Shown piece after piece: positions 25,607 through 36,317 of a stretch of 64,000 bases of DNA (its first letter is position 1; each line of letters opens with the position of its first letter). The position numbers were made by a program, and so were the translations under genes. Origin of the DNA: Micromonospora sp. WMMD1128 (GTDB taxonomy: Bacteria; Actinomycetota; Actinomycetes; Mycobacteriales; Micromonosporaceae). The DNA lies in contig NZ_CP114902.1 of assembly GCF_027497235.1 (NCBI RefSeq), positions 5,792,001-5,856,000 of the forward strand. Direction: 5' to 3'. Under the pieces are notes generated by a model, which did not search any database, was not told the origin of the DNA, and saw only the letters and a program-made list of their open reading frames with translations.

Positions 25607-28600
25607 TCAGGCCGGCTCCGTCCACGCGGTCTGGATCAGCTGCTGGCCGTCGCGGCGACGCACAAGCGTGCCCCGGCCCGGCGGCTGCGGGCTGGGCCGC
25701 AGATTGCCGAAGACCGCACCCTCCTCGCGGCTGCCGGACATCAGCAGACCCGGCGAGTCGAGCTCCCGCAGGCGTTGCAGCACCGGCTCGTAGAGCGCCC
25801 GGGCCACCCCGCCCACCCGGCGGGTGATGATCAGGTGCAGGCCGATGTCCCGCGCCTGCGGCAGCAGCTCGTGCAGCGCGCTGAGCGGATTGCTGCCGCC
25901 GGACGCGACCAGGTCGTAGTCGTCCACCAGGATGTAGAGCTCCGGCCCCTTCCACCAGCTCCGGTCACGCAGCTGCGCGGTGGTCACGTCCGGGCCGGGC
26001 AGCCGGTTCTGCAACGCGCTGCGGATCGAGCCGAGCCCCTGGCTGAACACCTGGTTGGACGGCGCGTAGTCGAGCAGGTGATCGCCCTCGACCGCGCCCA
26101 GCAGCCCGCGCCGGTAGTCGGCGATGACCAGCCGCGCCTGCGCCGGGGTGTACCGCTCGGCGATCCCCCGGGCGATCAGCCGCATCAGGTTGGTCTTGCC
26201 GCACTCGGCGTCGCCGAAGACGGTCAGGTGCGGCTCGCCCGCCAGGTCCAGGTAGACCGGCGCCAACGCCGCCTCGTTCACCCCGATCGGAACGCCCGGG
26301 GCGGCCCGGTCCACCACCGTGGCCAGCTCGCCGGCCGTGAGCCGGCGCGGCAGCAGCCGGACCTTCGGCGCCGGCGCACCCGGCCAGTTCGCCGCCACGT
26401 GCCCGGCCAGCGCGACCGACGCCTCGGTCAGGTCTTCGATGTCCCGCTTGCCGTCGATCCGCGACACCGCGGTCAGGAAGTGCAGCTTGTCGCGGGTCAG
26501 GCCCCGGCCCGGCGCGCCCACCGGCACGTTCTGCGCGGCCCGCCTGTCGATCTCCGACTCGGACGGGTCACCGAGCCGCAGCTCCAACTTGGTGCCGAGC
26601 AGGTCCCGCATGTTGATCCGGATCTCCGCCCAGCGCACCGCCGTGAGCACCACGTGCACGCCGAAACCCAGGCCCCGGTTGGCCAGGTTGGTGATGGTCT
26701 GCTCCAGCTCCTCGTACTCCTGGCGCAGCGTGTTCCACCCGTCCACCACCAGGAAGACGTCACCGAACGGGTCGTCGGCGAACTCCCCGGCCGCCCGCCG
26801 ACGCCGGTAGCTGGCCACCGAGTCGATGCCGTGCTGGGTGAACCGGTTCTCCCGCTCGTCGATCACCGCGACCACCTCGGCCACGGTCCGCCGGACCGCC
26901 TCGACGTCCCGCCGGCCGGCGACCCCGGAGGTGTGCGGCAACCCGTCCAGGCTGCGCAACGCGCCGCCGCCGAAGTCGAGACAGAAGAACTGCACCTCGC
27001 GCGGCGTGTGGGTGAGTGCCAGCGCGGCAAGCATCGACCGCAGCATCGTGCTCTTGCCGCTCAGCGACGCGCCCACGATCACCACGTTGCCGCCCGCCCC
27101 GGCGAGGTCGACCATCATCGGGTCCCGGCGCTGCTCGTACGGCCGGTCCACGATGCCCACCGGCACCGCCAGCCGGCCCCGGCCCGGCCAGTCGGCCGTG
27201 GTCAGGCCGAACGTCGGGTGCACGCTCAGTTTCGGCAACAGCTCGGCCAGCCCGGACGGCTCGGCCAGCGGCGGCAGCCACACCTGGTGCGCCGGTCGGC
27301 CCCGACCCTTGAGCTGGCCGATCAGCACGTCGAGCATGGCCACCGCCTTGCCGTCGCCGCCCTGCTCCGGCTCCGGCGCGCTCTCCGCGGCCGGTGCCGC
27401 CGGCGCCGGCACGTAGTCGACGCCGTACGGGACGATCCGGCGCTGCACCTGCGCCCGGGTGGAACGCTGCACCTGCCCCGGCGCCCGGTAGGGGCCGGAG
27501 ACGTAGGCGGCACGGAACCGCAGCATGGTGGCCGTGTCGGTCTTCAGGTAGCCGTGTCCCGGCGCGCTCGGCAGCTCGTACGCGTCCGGCACGCCGAGCA
27601 CGATCCGGCTCTCCACCGCGGAGAAGGTCCGCAGGCCGATCCGGTAGGACAGGTGGGTGTCCAGGCCCCGCAGCTTCCCCTCCTCCAGGCGCTGCGAGGC
27701 GAGGAGCAGGTGCACGCCGAGCGACCGGCCGAGCCGGCCGATCATCACGAACAGGTCGATGAAGTCCGGTTTGGCGGCCAGCAGCTCGGAGAACTCGTCG
27801 CAGATGATGAGCAGGCTCGGCATCGGCTCCAGCGGCTCGCCGGCCGCCCGCGCCTTCTCGTAGTCGTAGCGGGAGACGTAGTTGCCGGCCGCCCGCAGCA
27901 CCTCCTGCCGGCGGTTCATCTCCCCGGCCAGCGCGTCGCGCATGCGGTCGACGAGCGGCAGCTCGTCCGACAGGTTGGTGATCACCGCGCTGGTGTGCGG
28001 CAGCGCGTCGAGCGAGGCGAACGTCGCGCCGCCCTTGAAGTCGACCAGGACGAAGTTGAGCTCCTCCGAGGAGTGCGTCACGGCCAGCGCGCCGACCACC
28101 GTACGCAGCAGTTCGCTCTTGCCGGAGCCGGTCGCGCCGATGACCAGGCCGTGCGGTCCCATGCCCTCGTGCGCGGACTCCTTGAAGTCCAACTCGACCA
28201 CGTTGCCGTCCGGCCCCAGGCCGAGCGGGATGCGCAGCCGCTCCCGGTGGCTGCGCGGACGCCAGGTCTGCCGGGTGTCCACGGTGGCCGCGTCACCGAC
28301 GCCGAGCAGATCGGGCAGCTCCATGCTGCGGGCCAGCGGCTCGTCGGTGCTGGCGCCCTGCTGCTGGGAGAGCCGGAACGGCGCGACCTGCCGGGCCAAC
28401 CCCTCCGCCGCGGTCAGGGTCAGCCGGTCCGGTCGGCCGAGCCGGGACGTGGTGGCGCCGCGCACCAGGTCGAGCCCGGTGCCGTCGCCGGTGTCCAGGC
28501 AGAGCAGCCAGCGCCCGGCGTCGCGCGGCACCGCGCCGGACAGGTCGAACACGGTCGTGCCGAGCAGACCCGGCCCGGTCAGCGCGCAGGTCGCCGAGAC

Positions 28601-29569
28601 CTCGCCGCCGTCGAGCACGACCACCACGTGACCGGCGGTGGTGAGCGGCTTCGCCTCGGGCGTGAACCGCGGTCGACCGCCCAGCTCGTTGGCGAGCGCC
28701 GACTCCGCCTCGCGGAGGCTGGCGAAGACCATCCGGCGCGCGCCCGCCGCGTCCGTCCGCCCCGGGTGCTGGGCGTGCGGCAGCCACTTGACCCAGTCCC
28801 AGGCCGGCTGCCGGTCCGGCGCGGCCACCACGACCACCAGCAGGTCCTCCGGGGCGTGGAAGGTGACCAGCTGGCCCAGCGCGGCCCGGGTCAGGTCGAG
28901 CACCGGCTCCCGGTCGCCGCGCAGCGCGATCCGGCTGAACGCGCGCAGCGACAGCGCGGTGGGCAGATCGGGCACGCTGGTGTGGGCCCGGACGAAGCGG
29001 CGCAGCGCGATCGCGCTCATCGGCTCCAGGTCCTCCACCGGTTTGGTCTCCGGCGGCACGATCTCCACCGCCAGCCGCTGCGGGCCCAGCGCGATCCGCA
29101 CCTCGCCGAAGTCGTCCTCGGTGACCCGCCGCTCCCACAGCCGGCGCGAGGCGGCGATCGACCAGAGCGCGTCCGGCTCCGGGTGCCGCCAGGTCATCGC
29201 GGCGCGCTGCTGCTCGGCCGCCCGCCGGGTGCGCTTGCGCATCTGCGCCAGGTAACGCATGTAGTCGCGCCGCTGGGCGTTCAGCTCGGCCTTGTCGTTG
29301 CCGCCGTTGCCGAGCGTGCCGAGCGCCATACCCAACATGGACACCCCGAACAGCCCGCCCGCCACGTACGTCATCATGCCGCCGCCCCGGCCGGCGTAGA
29401 GGAAGGCCATCGCGCCGACGCCGCAGAGCATCGGCAGGATCATCAGCACCTGGCCCATGCCCTTGGCCTGCGGCTCCGGCAACTCGGGTGGGGATTCCAG
29501 CAGCACCTCGCCGCGCGGCAGCGCCGGCCCCGGTTGACGCGGAAGTCGGCGGAACACCACCGTACTCAC
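25607..29569 (-). CDS. eccC: EccC, FtsK/SpoIIIE-type ATPase of type VII secretion (EccCa and EccCb fused)
   Basis: 1320-aa motor ATPase. Two N-terminal membrane helices (about residues 38-60 and 65-85), then three ATPase domains with P-loops [13 protein letters not shown] (about 481), [13 protein letters not shown] (about 836) and [13 protein letters not shown] (about 1121). Walker-B-type acidic ends appear in [21 protein letters not shown] and [10 protein letters not shown]. The first domain is the conserved active motor; the third normally binds the substrate tail. GTG at 29569 is set by GGGGAGGGGAGAG just upstream. Divergent from eccD across 157 bases. Confidence 0.97.
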   Translation of the reverse strand: MSTVVFRRLPRQPGPALPRGEVLLESPPELPEPQAKGMGQVLMILPMLCGVGAMAFLYAGRGGGMMTYVAGGLFGVSMLGMALGTLGNGGNDKAELNAQRRDYMRYLAQMRKRTRRAAEQQRAAMTWRHPEPDALWSIAASRRLWERRVTEDDFGEVRIALGPQRLAVEIVPPETKPVEDLEPMSAIALRRFVRAHTSVPDLPTALSLRAFSRIALRGDREPVLDLTRAALGQLVTFHAPEDLLVVVVAAPDRQPAWDWVKWLPHAQHPGRTDAAGARRMVFASLREAESALANELGGRPRFTPEAKPLTTAGHVVVVLDGGEVSATCALTGPGLLGTTVFDLSGAVPRDAGRWLLCLDTGDGTGLDLVRGATTSRLGRPDRLTLTAAEGLARQVAPFRLSQQQGASTDEPLARSMELPDLLGVGDAATVDTRQTWRPRSHRERLRIPLGLGPDGNVVELDFKESAHEGMGPHGLVIGATGSGKSELLRTVVGALAVTHSSEELNFVLVDFKGGATFASLDALPHTSAVITNLSDELPLVDRMRDALAGEMNRRQEVLRAAGNYVSRYDYEKARAAGEPLEPMPSLLIICDEFSELLAAKPDFIDLFVMIGRLGRSLGVHLLLASQRLEEGKLRGLDTHLSYRIGLRTFSAVESRIVLGVPDAYELPSAPGHGYLKTDTATMLRFRAAYVSGPYRAPGQVQRSTRAQVQRRIVPYGVDYVPAPAAPAAESAPEPEQGGDGKAVAMLDVLIGQLKGRGRPAHQVWLPPLAEPSGLAELLPKLSVHPTFGLTTADWPGRGRLAVPVGIVDRPYEQRRDPMMVDLAGAGGNVVIVGASLSGKSTMLRSMLAALALTHTPREVQFFCLDFGGGALRSLDGLPHTSGVAGRRDVEAVRRTVAEVVAVIDERENRFTQHGIDSVASYRRRRAAGEFADDPFGDVFLVVDGWNTLRQEYEELEQTITNLANRGLGFGVHVVLTAVRWAEIRINMRDLLGTKLELRLGDPSESEIDRRAAQNVPVGAPGRGLTRDKLHFLTAVSRIDGKRDIEDLTEASVALAGHVAANWPGAPAPKVRLLPRRLTAGELATVVDRAAPGVPIGVNEAALAPVYLDLAGEPHLTVFGDAECGKTNLMRLIARGIAERYTPAQARLVIADYRRGLLGAVEGDHLLDYAPSNQVFSQGLGSIRSALQNRLPGPDVTTAQLRDRSWWKGPELYILVDDYDLVASGGSNPLSALHELLPQARDIGLHLIITRRVGGVARALYEPVLQRLRELDSPGLLMSGSREEGAVFGNLRPSPQPPGRGTLVRRRDGQQLIQTAWTEPA

Positions 29570-29726
29570 GGCTCTCCCCTCCCCAGAAGGTCTGCCACCG
29601 CCGGTGCGCGCGTCGGGTGGGCGACCTGTGCGCCCGCCATCGTAGGTAATCTCCCGGGGGCGTCGTGGACCCGTAGGCACGGCGTCGACGGCCGGGTGGA
29701 TCGCAGGCGAGCACGAGGAGGCCACT

Positions 29727-31124
29727 GTGGCGACGAAGACGGCGACCGGTGGGCTGAGCCGGATCACCATCGTGGCGCCGCGTACCAGGATGGATCTGGC
29801 GTTGCCGTCCGACGTGCCACTGGCCGACCTGCTGCCCACGCTGCTGCGCTACGCCGGCGAGGATCTCGCCGACGAGGGCGTGCGGCACGGCGGCTGGAGC
29901 CTGTCCCGGCTCGGCGGGCAGCCGCTCGACGGCGGGCGCACCGCCGCGCAGCTCGGCGTCCGCGACGGCGAGGTGCTCTACTTCAACCCCCGCGCCGACA
30001 CCGCCCCCGAGATCGTCTTCGACGACGTGGTGGACGCGGTCGCGACCTTTACCACGCAACGGGCCGGCGCCTGGCAGGTGGGCACCACCCGGGCGTACGC
30101 GGTGCTCCTCGCCTCCTCGGCGCTGGCCGGCGGCGCGGTCGCGGCGCTGTTCACCGGTCCGCCGCAGCTGCCCGGCGCGGTGGCCGCCCTGGTGGTCGCG
30201 GTCGCGCTGCTGGCCGGCGCCGCGGTGCTGTCCCGGGCGGCCGGCGACAGCCGCACCGGGGCGGTGCTGGCCCTGGTCGGGGTCGGCTACGCGGGGGTCG
30301 GCGGCCTGCTGGTGCTCGCCGGCGACCGCCCGCTCGGCGACCTGGCCAGCCCGCACCTGCTGCTCGCCGGCACCGCCGTGGTGCTCTTCGGCGCGGTCGC
30401 CGCGCTCGCGGTCGGGGACCGGTTGCCGCTCTTTCTCGGCGCTGTCGGCGTGGGCGCGGCGGTCGGCTGCGGCGCGGTGCTCAGCCTCGCCTTCGGCATC
30501 GACGCGGCGGCCGGGGCGGCGGTGGTGGCGACCGTGGCGTTCGGCGCGTTGCCGGCGCTGCCGATGCTCGCCTACCGGCTGGCCCGGCTGCCGGTGCCGT
30601 CGATCCCGACCGGCCCGGAGGACCTGAAGACCGACACCGAGTCGGTGGACGGACCGGCGGTGCTGCGCAACAGCGAACGCGCCGACGCCTACCTGACCGG
30701 TCTGCTGTGGACCGTCGCCCTGCTGGTGCTCGGCGGTGAGGTGGTGCTCGCCGCCGACGGTCGGCTCCCGGCGGTCCTGCTCTGCCTGGTGCTGGCCCTG
30801 CTGTCGCTGCTGCGGGCCCGCCCGTTCCTCGGCCGGGGCCAGCGCACCCCGGTGCTGCTCGCCGGCACCCTCGGCCTCGGGCTGGTCGCCGCGGCGGTCT
30901 TCGGCGCGGGTTCGCTGCCGGTCCGGCTCGGGCTGATCCTGGGCGGCCTGGTCGTGGTGGCGGTGATCAGCCTGGTCTACGGGCTCACCGTGGCCGGCAA
31001 GCGGATCTCCCCGGTCTGGGGCCGCACCCTGGACATCGTCGAGATTTTGCTGATCATCGCCCTGGTGCCGCTGGCCGTCTGGGTCTGCGGCATGTACGGC
31101 TGGATCGTCAACCTTCGACCGTGA
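29727..31124 (+). CDS. eccD: EccD, integral membrane core of type VII secretion
   Basis: 465 aa. N-terminal ubiquitin-like domain (about residues 10-90: [21 protein letters not shown] and [10 protein letters not shown]), followed from about residue 125 by about eleven hydrophobic helices, as in the EccD family which forms the membrane vestibule of ESX. GTG start. The last 17 bases overlap the 3' end of eccE on the opposite strand. Divergent from eccC. Confidence 0.94.
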   Translation: MATKTATGGLSRITIVAPRTRMDLALPSDVPLADLLPTLLRYAGEDLADEGVRHGGWSLSRLGGQPLDGGRTAAQLGVRDGEVLYFNPRADTAPEIVFDDVVDAVATFTTQRAGAWQVGTTRAYAVLLASSALAGGAVAALFTGPPQLPGAVAALVVAVALLAGAAVLSRAAGDSRTGAVLALVGVGYAGVGGLLVLAGDRPLGDLASPHLLLAGTAVVLFGAVAALAVGDRLPLFLGAVGVGAAVGCGAVLSLAFGIDAAAGAAVVATVAFGALPALPMLAYRLARLPVPSIPTGPEDLKTDTESVDGPAVLRNSERADAYLTGLLWTVALLVLGGEVVLAADGRLPAVLLCLVLALLSLLRARPFLGRGQRTPVLLAGTLGLGLVAAAVFGAGSLPVRLGLILGGLVVVAVISLVYGLTVAGKRISPVWGRTLDIVEILLIIALVPLAVWVCGMYGWIVNLRP

Positions 31125-32274
31125 CGGTGCCCATCGCGGTGCCCACCGGCGCGGTGGCGTAGACGCCCGGGCCGTGCTGGCCGTCCAGCGGGCGGGCCGG
31201 CACGCCGGCCCGCCGGGCCATCTCCCGGACGACCTTCACCAGGGCGTCGGCGTGCCCGTCCATCGCCGCCACCCGCAGCAGCGGAGGCACCCGACGGCCG
31301 CCGGGGAGCACCACGGCCGCGACCGTGTGCGACGGGGCGGAGGTGGAGGTGACCGCGTCGACGAGCGCGCCCAGCGAGCCGTGGGGACGCACCCGCAGCG
31401 CCAGGCAGCGCTGGGTCCAGCCGCCGCCGCGCACGCTGGTCCAGGTCTCGACCGGTGACTCCGGCGCCAGGTCCAGCCCGGCCCCGGAGACCACCGCGCC
31501 GTGCAGCTCGTCCCGGCCGAGCACACGGTGGCCGAGGCCGGCGGCGTTGAGCGCCTTGCCCAGCCGGCCGACCCCGGCGGCCACCGTCCGGTGCACGCCG
31601 CGCAGGCCACCGCCGCGGGTCACCGTCTCGGTGCGGGCATCGCCCACGGACAGGCGCAGCGCCACCCACACCGTGCGGTGCGCCGCGGGCGGCGCGCCGG
31701 GCGCCGGGTACCAGACGAGCGTGTGCGAGACCACCTGGGTCTGGGTGACCGGCCCGGCGAAGTCGGCGAGCACCGCGAGCGCCCGGTCCACGACGGTCGC
31801 GTCGATCGACCCGGCGGGCGCGCCGGGCCGGCCGGTCAGCGCCAGCGCGGCGAACCAGCCGCGGTCGTCCTGGCCGATGCCGAGCCGGGTGCCGCGCTCG
31901 GTCAGCTCCACCACGGTCAGCTCCGGCGCGAGCGCGGCCAGCCTCGGGTCACCGCCGGGCAGTGCGCCCCTGGCCCGACCTCGGCGGCGACGCAGCCGGC
32001 GGCGGAGCATCAGGTCCTCGTACCACCAGCGCCCGCCACGCCTGGCGAACGCCGCCACCACGGCCAGCAACGCCAGCACCACGACGGCGGCGAGCAGCCA
32101 GGCCGGGCCGGCGGTGGCGAACCAGACGGCGAGCGCGGCGCACTCCGCCACCACGAGCTGGCCCACGACGACCGGACCGAGCCGCCCCCGCCGGCGCTTG
32201 TCCACCGGCGGGACCGGCTGGTCCGCCGCCGGGGCGGTGGCCGTACGACCGGGTGGCGCCTGGAGCTGCGTCAT
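31108..32274 (-). CDS. eccE: EccE, peripheral membrane component of type VII secretion
   Basis: 388 aa. Two adjacent membrane helices (about residues 36-55 and 58-76) and then a long soluble domain; RRGGRWWYEDLMLRRRLRR just after the helices is typical of EccE. The family caps the outer edge of the ESX membrane complex. It is on the opposite strand to eccD and eccB; tail-to-tail overlap with eccD and head-to-head with eccB (160-base gap). Identity is supported by the neighbouring ecc genes as well as the two-helix layout. Confidence 0.88.
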   Translation of the reverse strand: MTQLQAPPGRTATAPAADQPVPPVDKRRRGRLGPVVVGQLVVAECAALAVWFATAGPAWLLAAVVVLALLAVVAAFARRGGRWWYEDLMLRRRLRRRRGRARGALPGGDPRLAALAPELTVVELTERGTRLGIGQDDRGWFAALALTGRPGAPAGSIDATVVDRALAVLADFAGPVTQTQVVSHTLVWYPAPGAPPAAHRTVWVALRLSVGDARTETVTRGGGLRGVHRTVAAGVGRLGKALNAAGLGHRVLGRDELHGAVVSGAGLDLAPESPVETWTSVRGGGWTQRCLALRVRPHGSLGALVDAVTSTSAPSHTVAAVVLPGGRRVPPLLRVAAMDGHADALVKVVREMARRAGVPARPLDGQHGPGVYATAPVGTAMGTVTVEG

Positions 32275-32434
32275 CGGTGAGCGTCCCTTCTGGACCTGCC
32301 GGGCGTCCGCCGGCGGGGTGTGTCGTCGGTGGCGGACGGGGTCCGGCGCACCCCCGACGGCCCCTTATCGTAGGGAAGCCCGCGGCGCTGTTCGGACCTG
32401 ATCGTCGCGGACCCACCCCCGCCGGAGGTTAGTC

Positions 32435-33898
32435 ATGCGGACCCGCCGCGATCAGGTGCAGGCGTACCGCTTCGTCACCCGCCGGATCGTCTCGGCGCTG
32501 CTCGCCGGCGACCCGGAGACCAACGACCTGCCGATGCGCCGGCTCGGCATGGCGGTGTTCGGCAGCGTCATCGCCGCGGCCGTGGTGCTCGGCGGCGTGG
32601 GCGCGTACGGGCAACTCACCAGCAACTCCGCGCCGATCGAGACGAACACCGTGGTGATCGAGCGGGAGACCGGCGCCACCTACTGGTTCGGCGACGACCA
32701 GGTGCTGCACCCGACGCTCAACTACGCCTCGGCCCGGCTCGTCGTCGATGACGCCTCGGCGGAGGTACGCACCATGTCGCAGGCCTCGATCAAGGACCGG
32801 CCTCGGGGCCGGATGGTGGGCATCGTGGGCGCGCCGGACGACCTGCCGGACCGCAAGTCGCTTGTCGGGTTGCCCTGGTCGGTCTGCGACGTGCCGGACC
32901 CGACCGACCCGCAGCGGTCGACCACCCGGCTGGTGGTCGACCGGCCGCTGCCCGGCGGCACGCCGCTCACCGACCGGGCGGTGCTGGTCCGCACGAGCGA
33001 GGCCCGCTATCTGCTGACCGGCGGCGCCCGGCTGCGCGTGGCCGGTGACGAGCAGGCGCTCGTCGCGCTGCGGATGGCCGGCGCGACGAACCTCACCGTC
33101 GGCCAGCAGTTGCTCAACGCGGTGCCGGTGGGACCGGTGCTGCGTAAGCCCACGATCGACTCCGACGGCGGCCCGAGCGGGCTGACCGTGGCCGACCGGC
33201 CGGCCCGGATCGGCCAGGTCTACCAGGCCGCCGGCCAGTTCTACGTGCTCACCCGGCAGGGCCTGGCCGCGGTCGGTGAGATCACCGCGCGGCTGCTGCT
33301 CGGCGGCGGCGGGGCGATCACCGACATCACGCCGGACGAGGCCGGCCGGCTCCTCACCGACCAACGGCTGGAGCCCGAGGGGTTGCCGGCCCGGATACCC
33401 ACGCTGCACGACGTCCGGGCCGGGCGCAGCGTGCTCTGCGCCACCTACCGGTCCGGTGCGGCCGGTCAACCGCCGGCCACCACGCTCGAGGTGTTCGACT
33501 CGCCGCCGGCGGAGCTGACCGCGTCGACCGCGGTGCCGACGCGGCAGGGCGACCGGGACGCGGTGCGCACCGCCGAGAGCGTGCTGCTACCCGGCGGCAA
33601 GGGCGTGCTGGTGCAGGCCACGGCCGGGGAGAGCGGCCAGCCGGCGGCCGGCGCCACGGTCTATCTGATCACCGCGCAGGGGATCCGCTACCCGCTCGGC
33701 ACCGACAGCGGCGACGCGAAGAGCGCGCTCGGCTACGGCGACGTGACCCCGGTGGCGGTGCCCGCCTCGTTGCTGGCGCTGGTGCCGACCGGGCCGACCC
33801 TGGCCCGTGCGGACGCCTTGGCGTACTTCGACGCGGCGGCGGCCCCGCAGGCGACGCCCTCGCCCGGGGGCGGAGCCGCCCAGGTCCGGGGCGGTTGA
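32435..33898 (+). CDS. eccB: EccB, periplasm-facing component of type VII secretion
   Basis: 487 aa. The start MRTRRDQVQAYRFVTRRIVSA is the family signature, followed by one membrane helix (about residues 38-60) and a large extracytoplasmic domain with two cysteines (WSVCDV and SVLCATY) that would form the conserved disulfide. The C-terminus ends in a Pro/Gly-rich tail. Followed after 114 bases by two substrate-like genes on the same strand. Confidence 0.95.
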   Translation: MRTRRDQVQAYRFVTRRIVSALLAGDPETNDLPMRRLGMAVFGSVIAAAVVLGGVGAYGQLTSNSAPIETNTVVIERETGATYWFGDDQVLHPTLNYASARLVVDDASAEVRTMSQASIKDRPRGRMVGIVGAPDDLPDRKSLVGLPWSVCDVPDPTDPQRSTTRLVVDRPLPGGTPLTDRAVLVRTSEARYLLTGGARLRVAGDEQALVALRMAGATNLTVGQQLLNAVPVGPVLRKPTIDSDGGPSGLTVADRPARIGQVYQAAGQFYVLTRQGLAAVGEITARLLLGGGGAITDITPDEAGRLLTDQRLEPEGLPARIPTLHDVRAGRSVLCATYRSGAAGQPPATTLEVFDSPPAELTASTAVPTRQGDRDAVRTAESVLLPGGKGVLVQATAGESGQPAAGATVYLITAQGIRYPLGTDSGDAKSALGYGDVTPVAVPASLLALVPTGPTLARADALAYFDAAAAPQATPSPGGGAAQVRGG

Positions 33899-34012
33899 GC
33901 GACCGGCGGTACGTCCGAAGTGGAGTTGGCTGGTCACGGGTCGCCCGCGATGGCGCGGTTCGACTAGCCTGAGCGTGGCCGACGGGCCATCGACGACAAC
34001 GGGGATTGAGCC

Positions 34013-34384
34013 ATGACCGGGCGCACGACAGTGGACGTACTGTCCTTGGAGGACTTCCACCTGCGGCTTGAGCGGCGTCTGCACCAGGCGGAGTCGGTGT
34101 TGCGCAAGCTCAACACCGAGATGCAGTGCCGCCCGCCGGCCCTCGGCACGTTCACCGACGCGACGGACAACTCGCGGCGCTACGCGGAGACCCACCAGAG
34201 CTACGTCGACCACGTGGACCGCCTGCGCCGGGCGATCCTGGCCGCCCGCGAGGCGACGCAGTCGATCATGACGAACTACAAGACCGCCGAGACCCGTAAC
34301 GCCGCCGCCGCGGCCGACATCGCCGCCGCTCTCTCCGGGCTGAACGAGGCGATGAAGCAGCCGAAGGAGGATCCCCGTGTCTGA
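34013..34384 (+). CDS. ESX-associated helical protein with YxxxE motif
   Basis: 123 aa, almost entirely helical, no signal peptide. It ends with helix residues carrying YKTAE (YxxxE) about 30 residues before the C-terminus. Not a canonical WXG100 protein (no W-x-G turn), but the size, helices and motif fit a PE-like or EspC-like partner of the PPE-like protein that follows. The last 8 bases overlap the next gene, so the two are translated together. Confidence 0.75.
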   Translation: MTGRTTVDVLSLEDFHLRLERRLHQAESVLRKLNTEMQCRPPALGTFTDATDNSRRYAETHQSYVDHVDRLRRAILAAREATQSIMTNYKTAETRNAAAAADIAAALSGLNEAMKQPKEDPRV

Positions 34385-35630
34385 ATACACCCAGCGCTAC
34401 CAGCATGTCAGCCACGAGGAGCTCTACCAGGGCGTCAACGCCGGCGACCCGAAGCAGATCGACGGGCTGAGCGCCCAGTGGACCTCCCTCAAGGACACGC
34501 TCGACGACCTCGCCCGTGACCTGGGCGCCGACCTGGACGCGCTGGCGAAGACCTGGACCGGCGACGCCGCCCACGAGTTCCAGCGCCGGCTGACCATGGT
34601 CGGTGGCTACTCGGGCAACCTGGCCGAGGGCATGACGGGCATCCGGCAGGCCCTGGACATGATGGCCGGCGACCTGCGCACGGCCCAGACCACAGCGGAG
34701 AGCCCGGAGAAGACCGACGACAACGACAAGCTGCTCTCCGGCGCCGGCAAGGGCTTCCTGCTCGGCGGCGCCCCGGGCGCGCTGATCGGCGGCATCATCG
34801 GTCACCAGCAGGACGAGGCCGAGCAGGAGAAGGCGCACCAGCGGATGGTGCAGGTCGTGGCGAAGCTGGCCGAGGGCTACGACTTCTCCGCGTACGGCCG
34901 GATCGTCGTGCCGGAGCCGCCGCCCACCGATCTGCCCGGCCACCACGACCGCGACGATCCGACGCTGCACAACGGCCCGTCGGTGAAGACGCCGGCGTCG
35001 GGCCCGGGCCTGGGCAGCTTCGGTCCCGGGGCGAACGGCAGCGCGACCACGTCGGGCGTGCACCACACGGCCCCGACCAGCGGCACGCCGGGCGGCGGCG
35101 CACCGGGCGGCGGCGACCCGGGCAGCCACCCCGGCGCGGGCGCGCCGGGTTCGGTCCCGACCGGCGGCACGGTCGACCCGACCGGCACCTCGCTTGCCGG
35201 CGCCGGCCCGCTGACAAGCGTCACCGGCGGCCCGACGGTCGGCGGCAACCCGGCGACCGTGACGACCGGCGGGGGCGGCGGGCTCTTCGGCGGCCCCGGC
35301 GTGCTCAGCACCGGCTCGCTCGCCGGCACCGGCCCCACCGCGGCGTCCGCCGGCCGGCTCGGCGGCGCGCCCGGCGTGGACAGCCGGTCGGCGGCCGGGA
35401 CCGGGCGGCTCACCTCCGGCCGCGGGCTGACGGTCGAGTCGGAGAGCAGGTCGACCGGCCGCACCAACGCCACCGGGCGGCCCGCGATGGCCGGCCGCAA
35501 CGGGGTGCTTGGCGCGCGGGGCGGTCACGACGACGACGAGTCCGATGGCCGGCTGACCTGGCTCACCGAGGACGAGATGGTCTGGGGCGACGGCAGGGCC
35601 GCCCCGCCGCCGGTGCTCGGCGGCGACTGA
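34377..35630 (+). CDS. PPE-like ESX substrate with long Gly/Pro/Thr-rich region
   Basis: 417 aa. Residues 1-~110 are a WXG100/PPE-like helical domain with KTWTGDAAHEF near residue 60. A glycine-zipper-like hydrophobic stretch (GAGKGFLLGGAPGALIGGIIGH) lies near 125-145, followed by about 220 residues of low-complexity Gly/Thr/Pro/Ser sequence. The C-terminus returns to a defined motif, LTWLTEDEMVWGDG, ending PPPVLGGD. AAGGAGG precedes the GTG. Likely secreted with the preceding helical protein; the terminal motif may be a recognition tag but this is inference. Confidence 0.78.
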   Translation: MSEYTQRYQHVSHEELYQGVNAGDPKQIDGLSAQWTSLKDTLDDLARDLGADLDALAKTWTGDAAHEFQRRLTMVGGYSGNLAEGMTGIRQALDMMAGDLRTAQTTAESPEKTDDNDKLLSGAGKGFLLGGAPGALIGGIIGHQQDEAEQEKAHQRMVQVVAKLAEGYDFSAYGRIVVPEPPPTDLPGHHDRDDPTLHNGPSVKTPASGPGLGSFGPGANGSATTSGVHHTAPTSGTPGGGAPGGGDPGSHPGAGAPGSVPTGGTVDPTGTSLAGAGPLTSVTGGPTVGGNPATVTTGGGGGLFGGPGVLSTGSLAGTGPTAASAGRLGGAPGVDSRSAAGTGRLTSGRGLTVESESRSTGRTNATGRPAMAGRNGVLGARGGHDDDESDGRLTWLTEDEMVWGDGRAAPPPVLGGD

Positions 35631-35798
35631 CCCGGCCCGACACCACGACACGACACCCCGGCGCGGCACCCGAACCGGGCGTCGTGCCGTTCGTCGTCGC
35701 GCGGAGAAGCGACCGTCCACAGCGAGCCGTGGGGTGGCTCACGCAACCCACAAGATCGTCGAGCTGCGCGATCGGCTGTTGACCGATAGGTTGATGTG

Positions 35799-36176
35799 GT
35801 GCTGCCCGTAGCGTTCGCCTCGTCCACCTGGACGGCGATGCTGCGTCGGATCGCCCGCACGGCCGCGACCACCCTGGCGTTGATCGCCGGCCTGCAGGGC
35901 ATCGCCGCCACACCCGCCGATGCCGACGCCACGACGGCACGTCCCGCCGCCATCGCGGTGACCGACGCCCGTCCGGCGTCGACCGTCGACGCCGCACGCG
36001 GGGCCACGGTGGTTGCCGAAGCCGCGCCGTGGGCCGTCACCCACCCGGCCACCGGCCCGTCCGTCGCCGGCCCGACCGATGACGCGGTCGCCGCGCCGGT
36101 CGCCGTCGTCGACGTTCCGGCCGCCGCCGACCCGGGCCGGGCGACCATCGCCCGCCGCGGGCCGCCGCGCGCCTGA
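35799..36176 (+). CDS. Small Ala-rich secreted protein (hypothetical)
   Basis: About 125 aa. A basic start (MLRRIARTAATTLALIAGLQGIA region) followed by ATPADADA looks like a signal peptide with cleavage near residue 40; the rest is Ala/Val/Pro/Thr-rich without recognisable domain. Two consecutive GTG codons are possible starts and there is no strong ribosome-binding site. Preceding 165 bases (35631-35795) contain nothing identifiable. Could be a spurious reading, though the amino-acid order at the start argues for coding. Confidence 0.5.
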   Translation: MLPVAFASSTWTAMLRRIARTAATTLALIAGLQGIAATPADADATTARPAAIAVTDARPASTVDAARGATVVAEAAPWAVTHPATGPSVAGPTDDAVAAPVAVVDVPAAADPGRATIARRGPPRA

Positions 36177-36317
36177 CGGGCCACTTTTCCGGTACGCCCC
36201 GGCGCGGCCCCACCCGGCCGCCCGCCCCCAGCATCCCGCCGCGCCCTGCCGCGCACGCCGCCCGACGCCCGGGCCCCAGTCGTTGTTCGACATTCGTTCC
36301 ACCATGAGGTGCCGTAG

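Noticed and set aside
25775..30739. Very long plus-strand open frame opposite eccC
   Set aside because: It is antisense to eccC and continues into eccD in the wrong frame; composition is Arg/His/Gln-rich and has no domain. Such frames are expected opposite high-GC genes.
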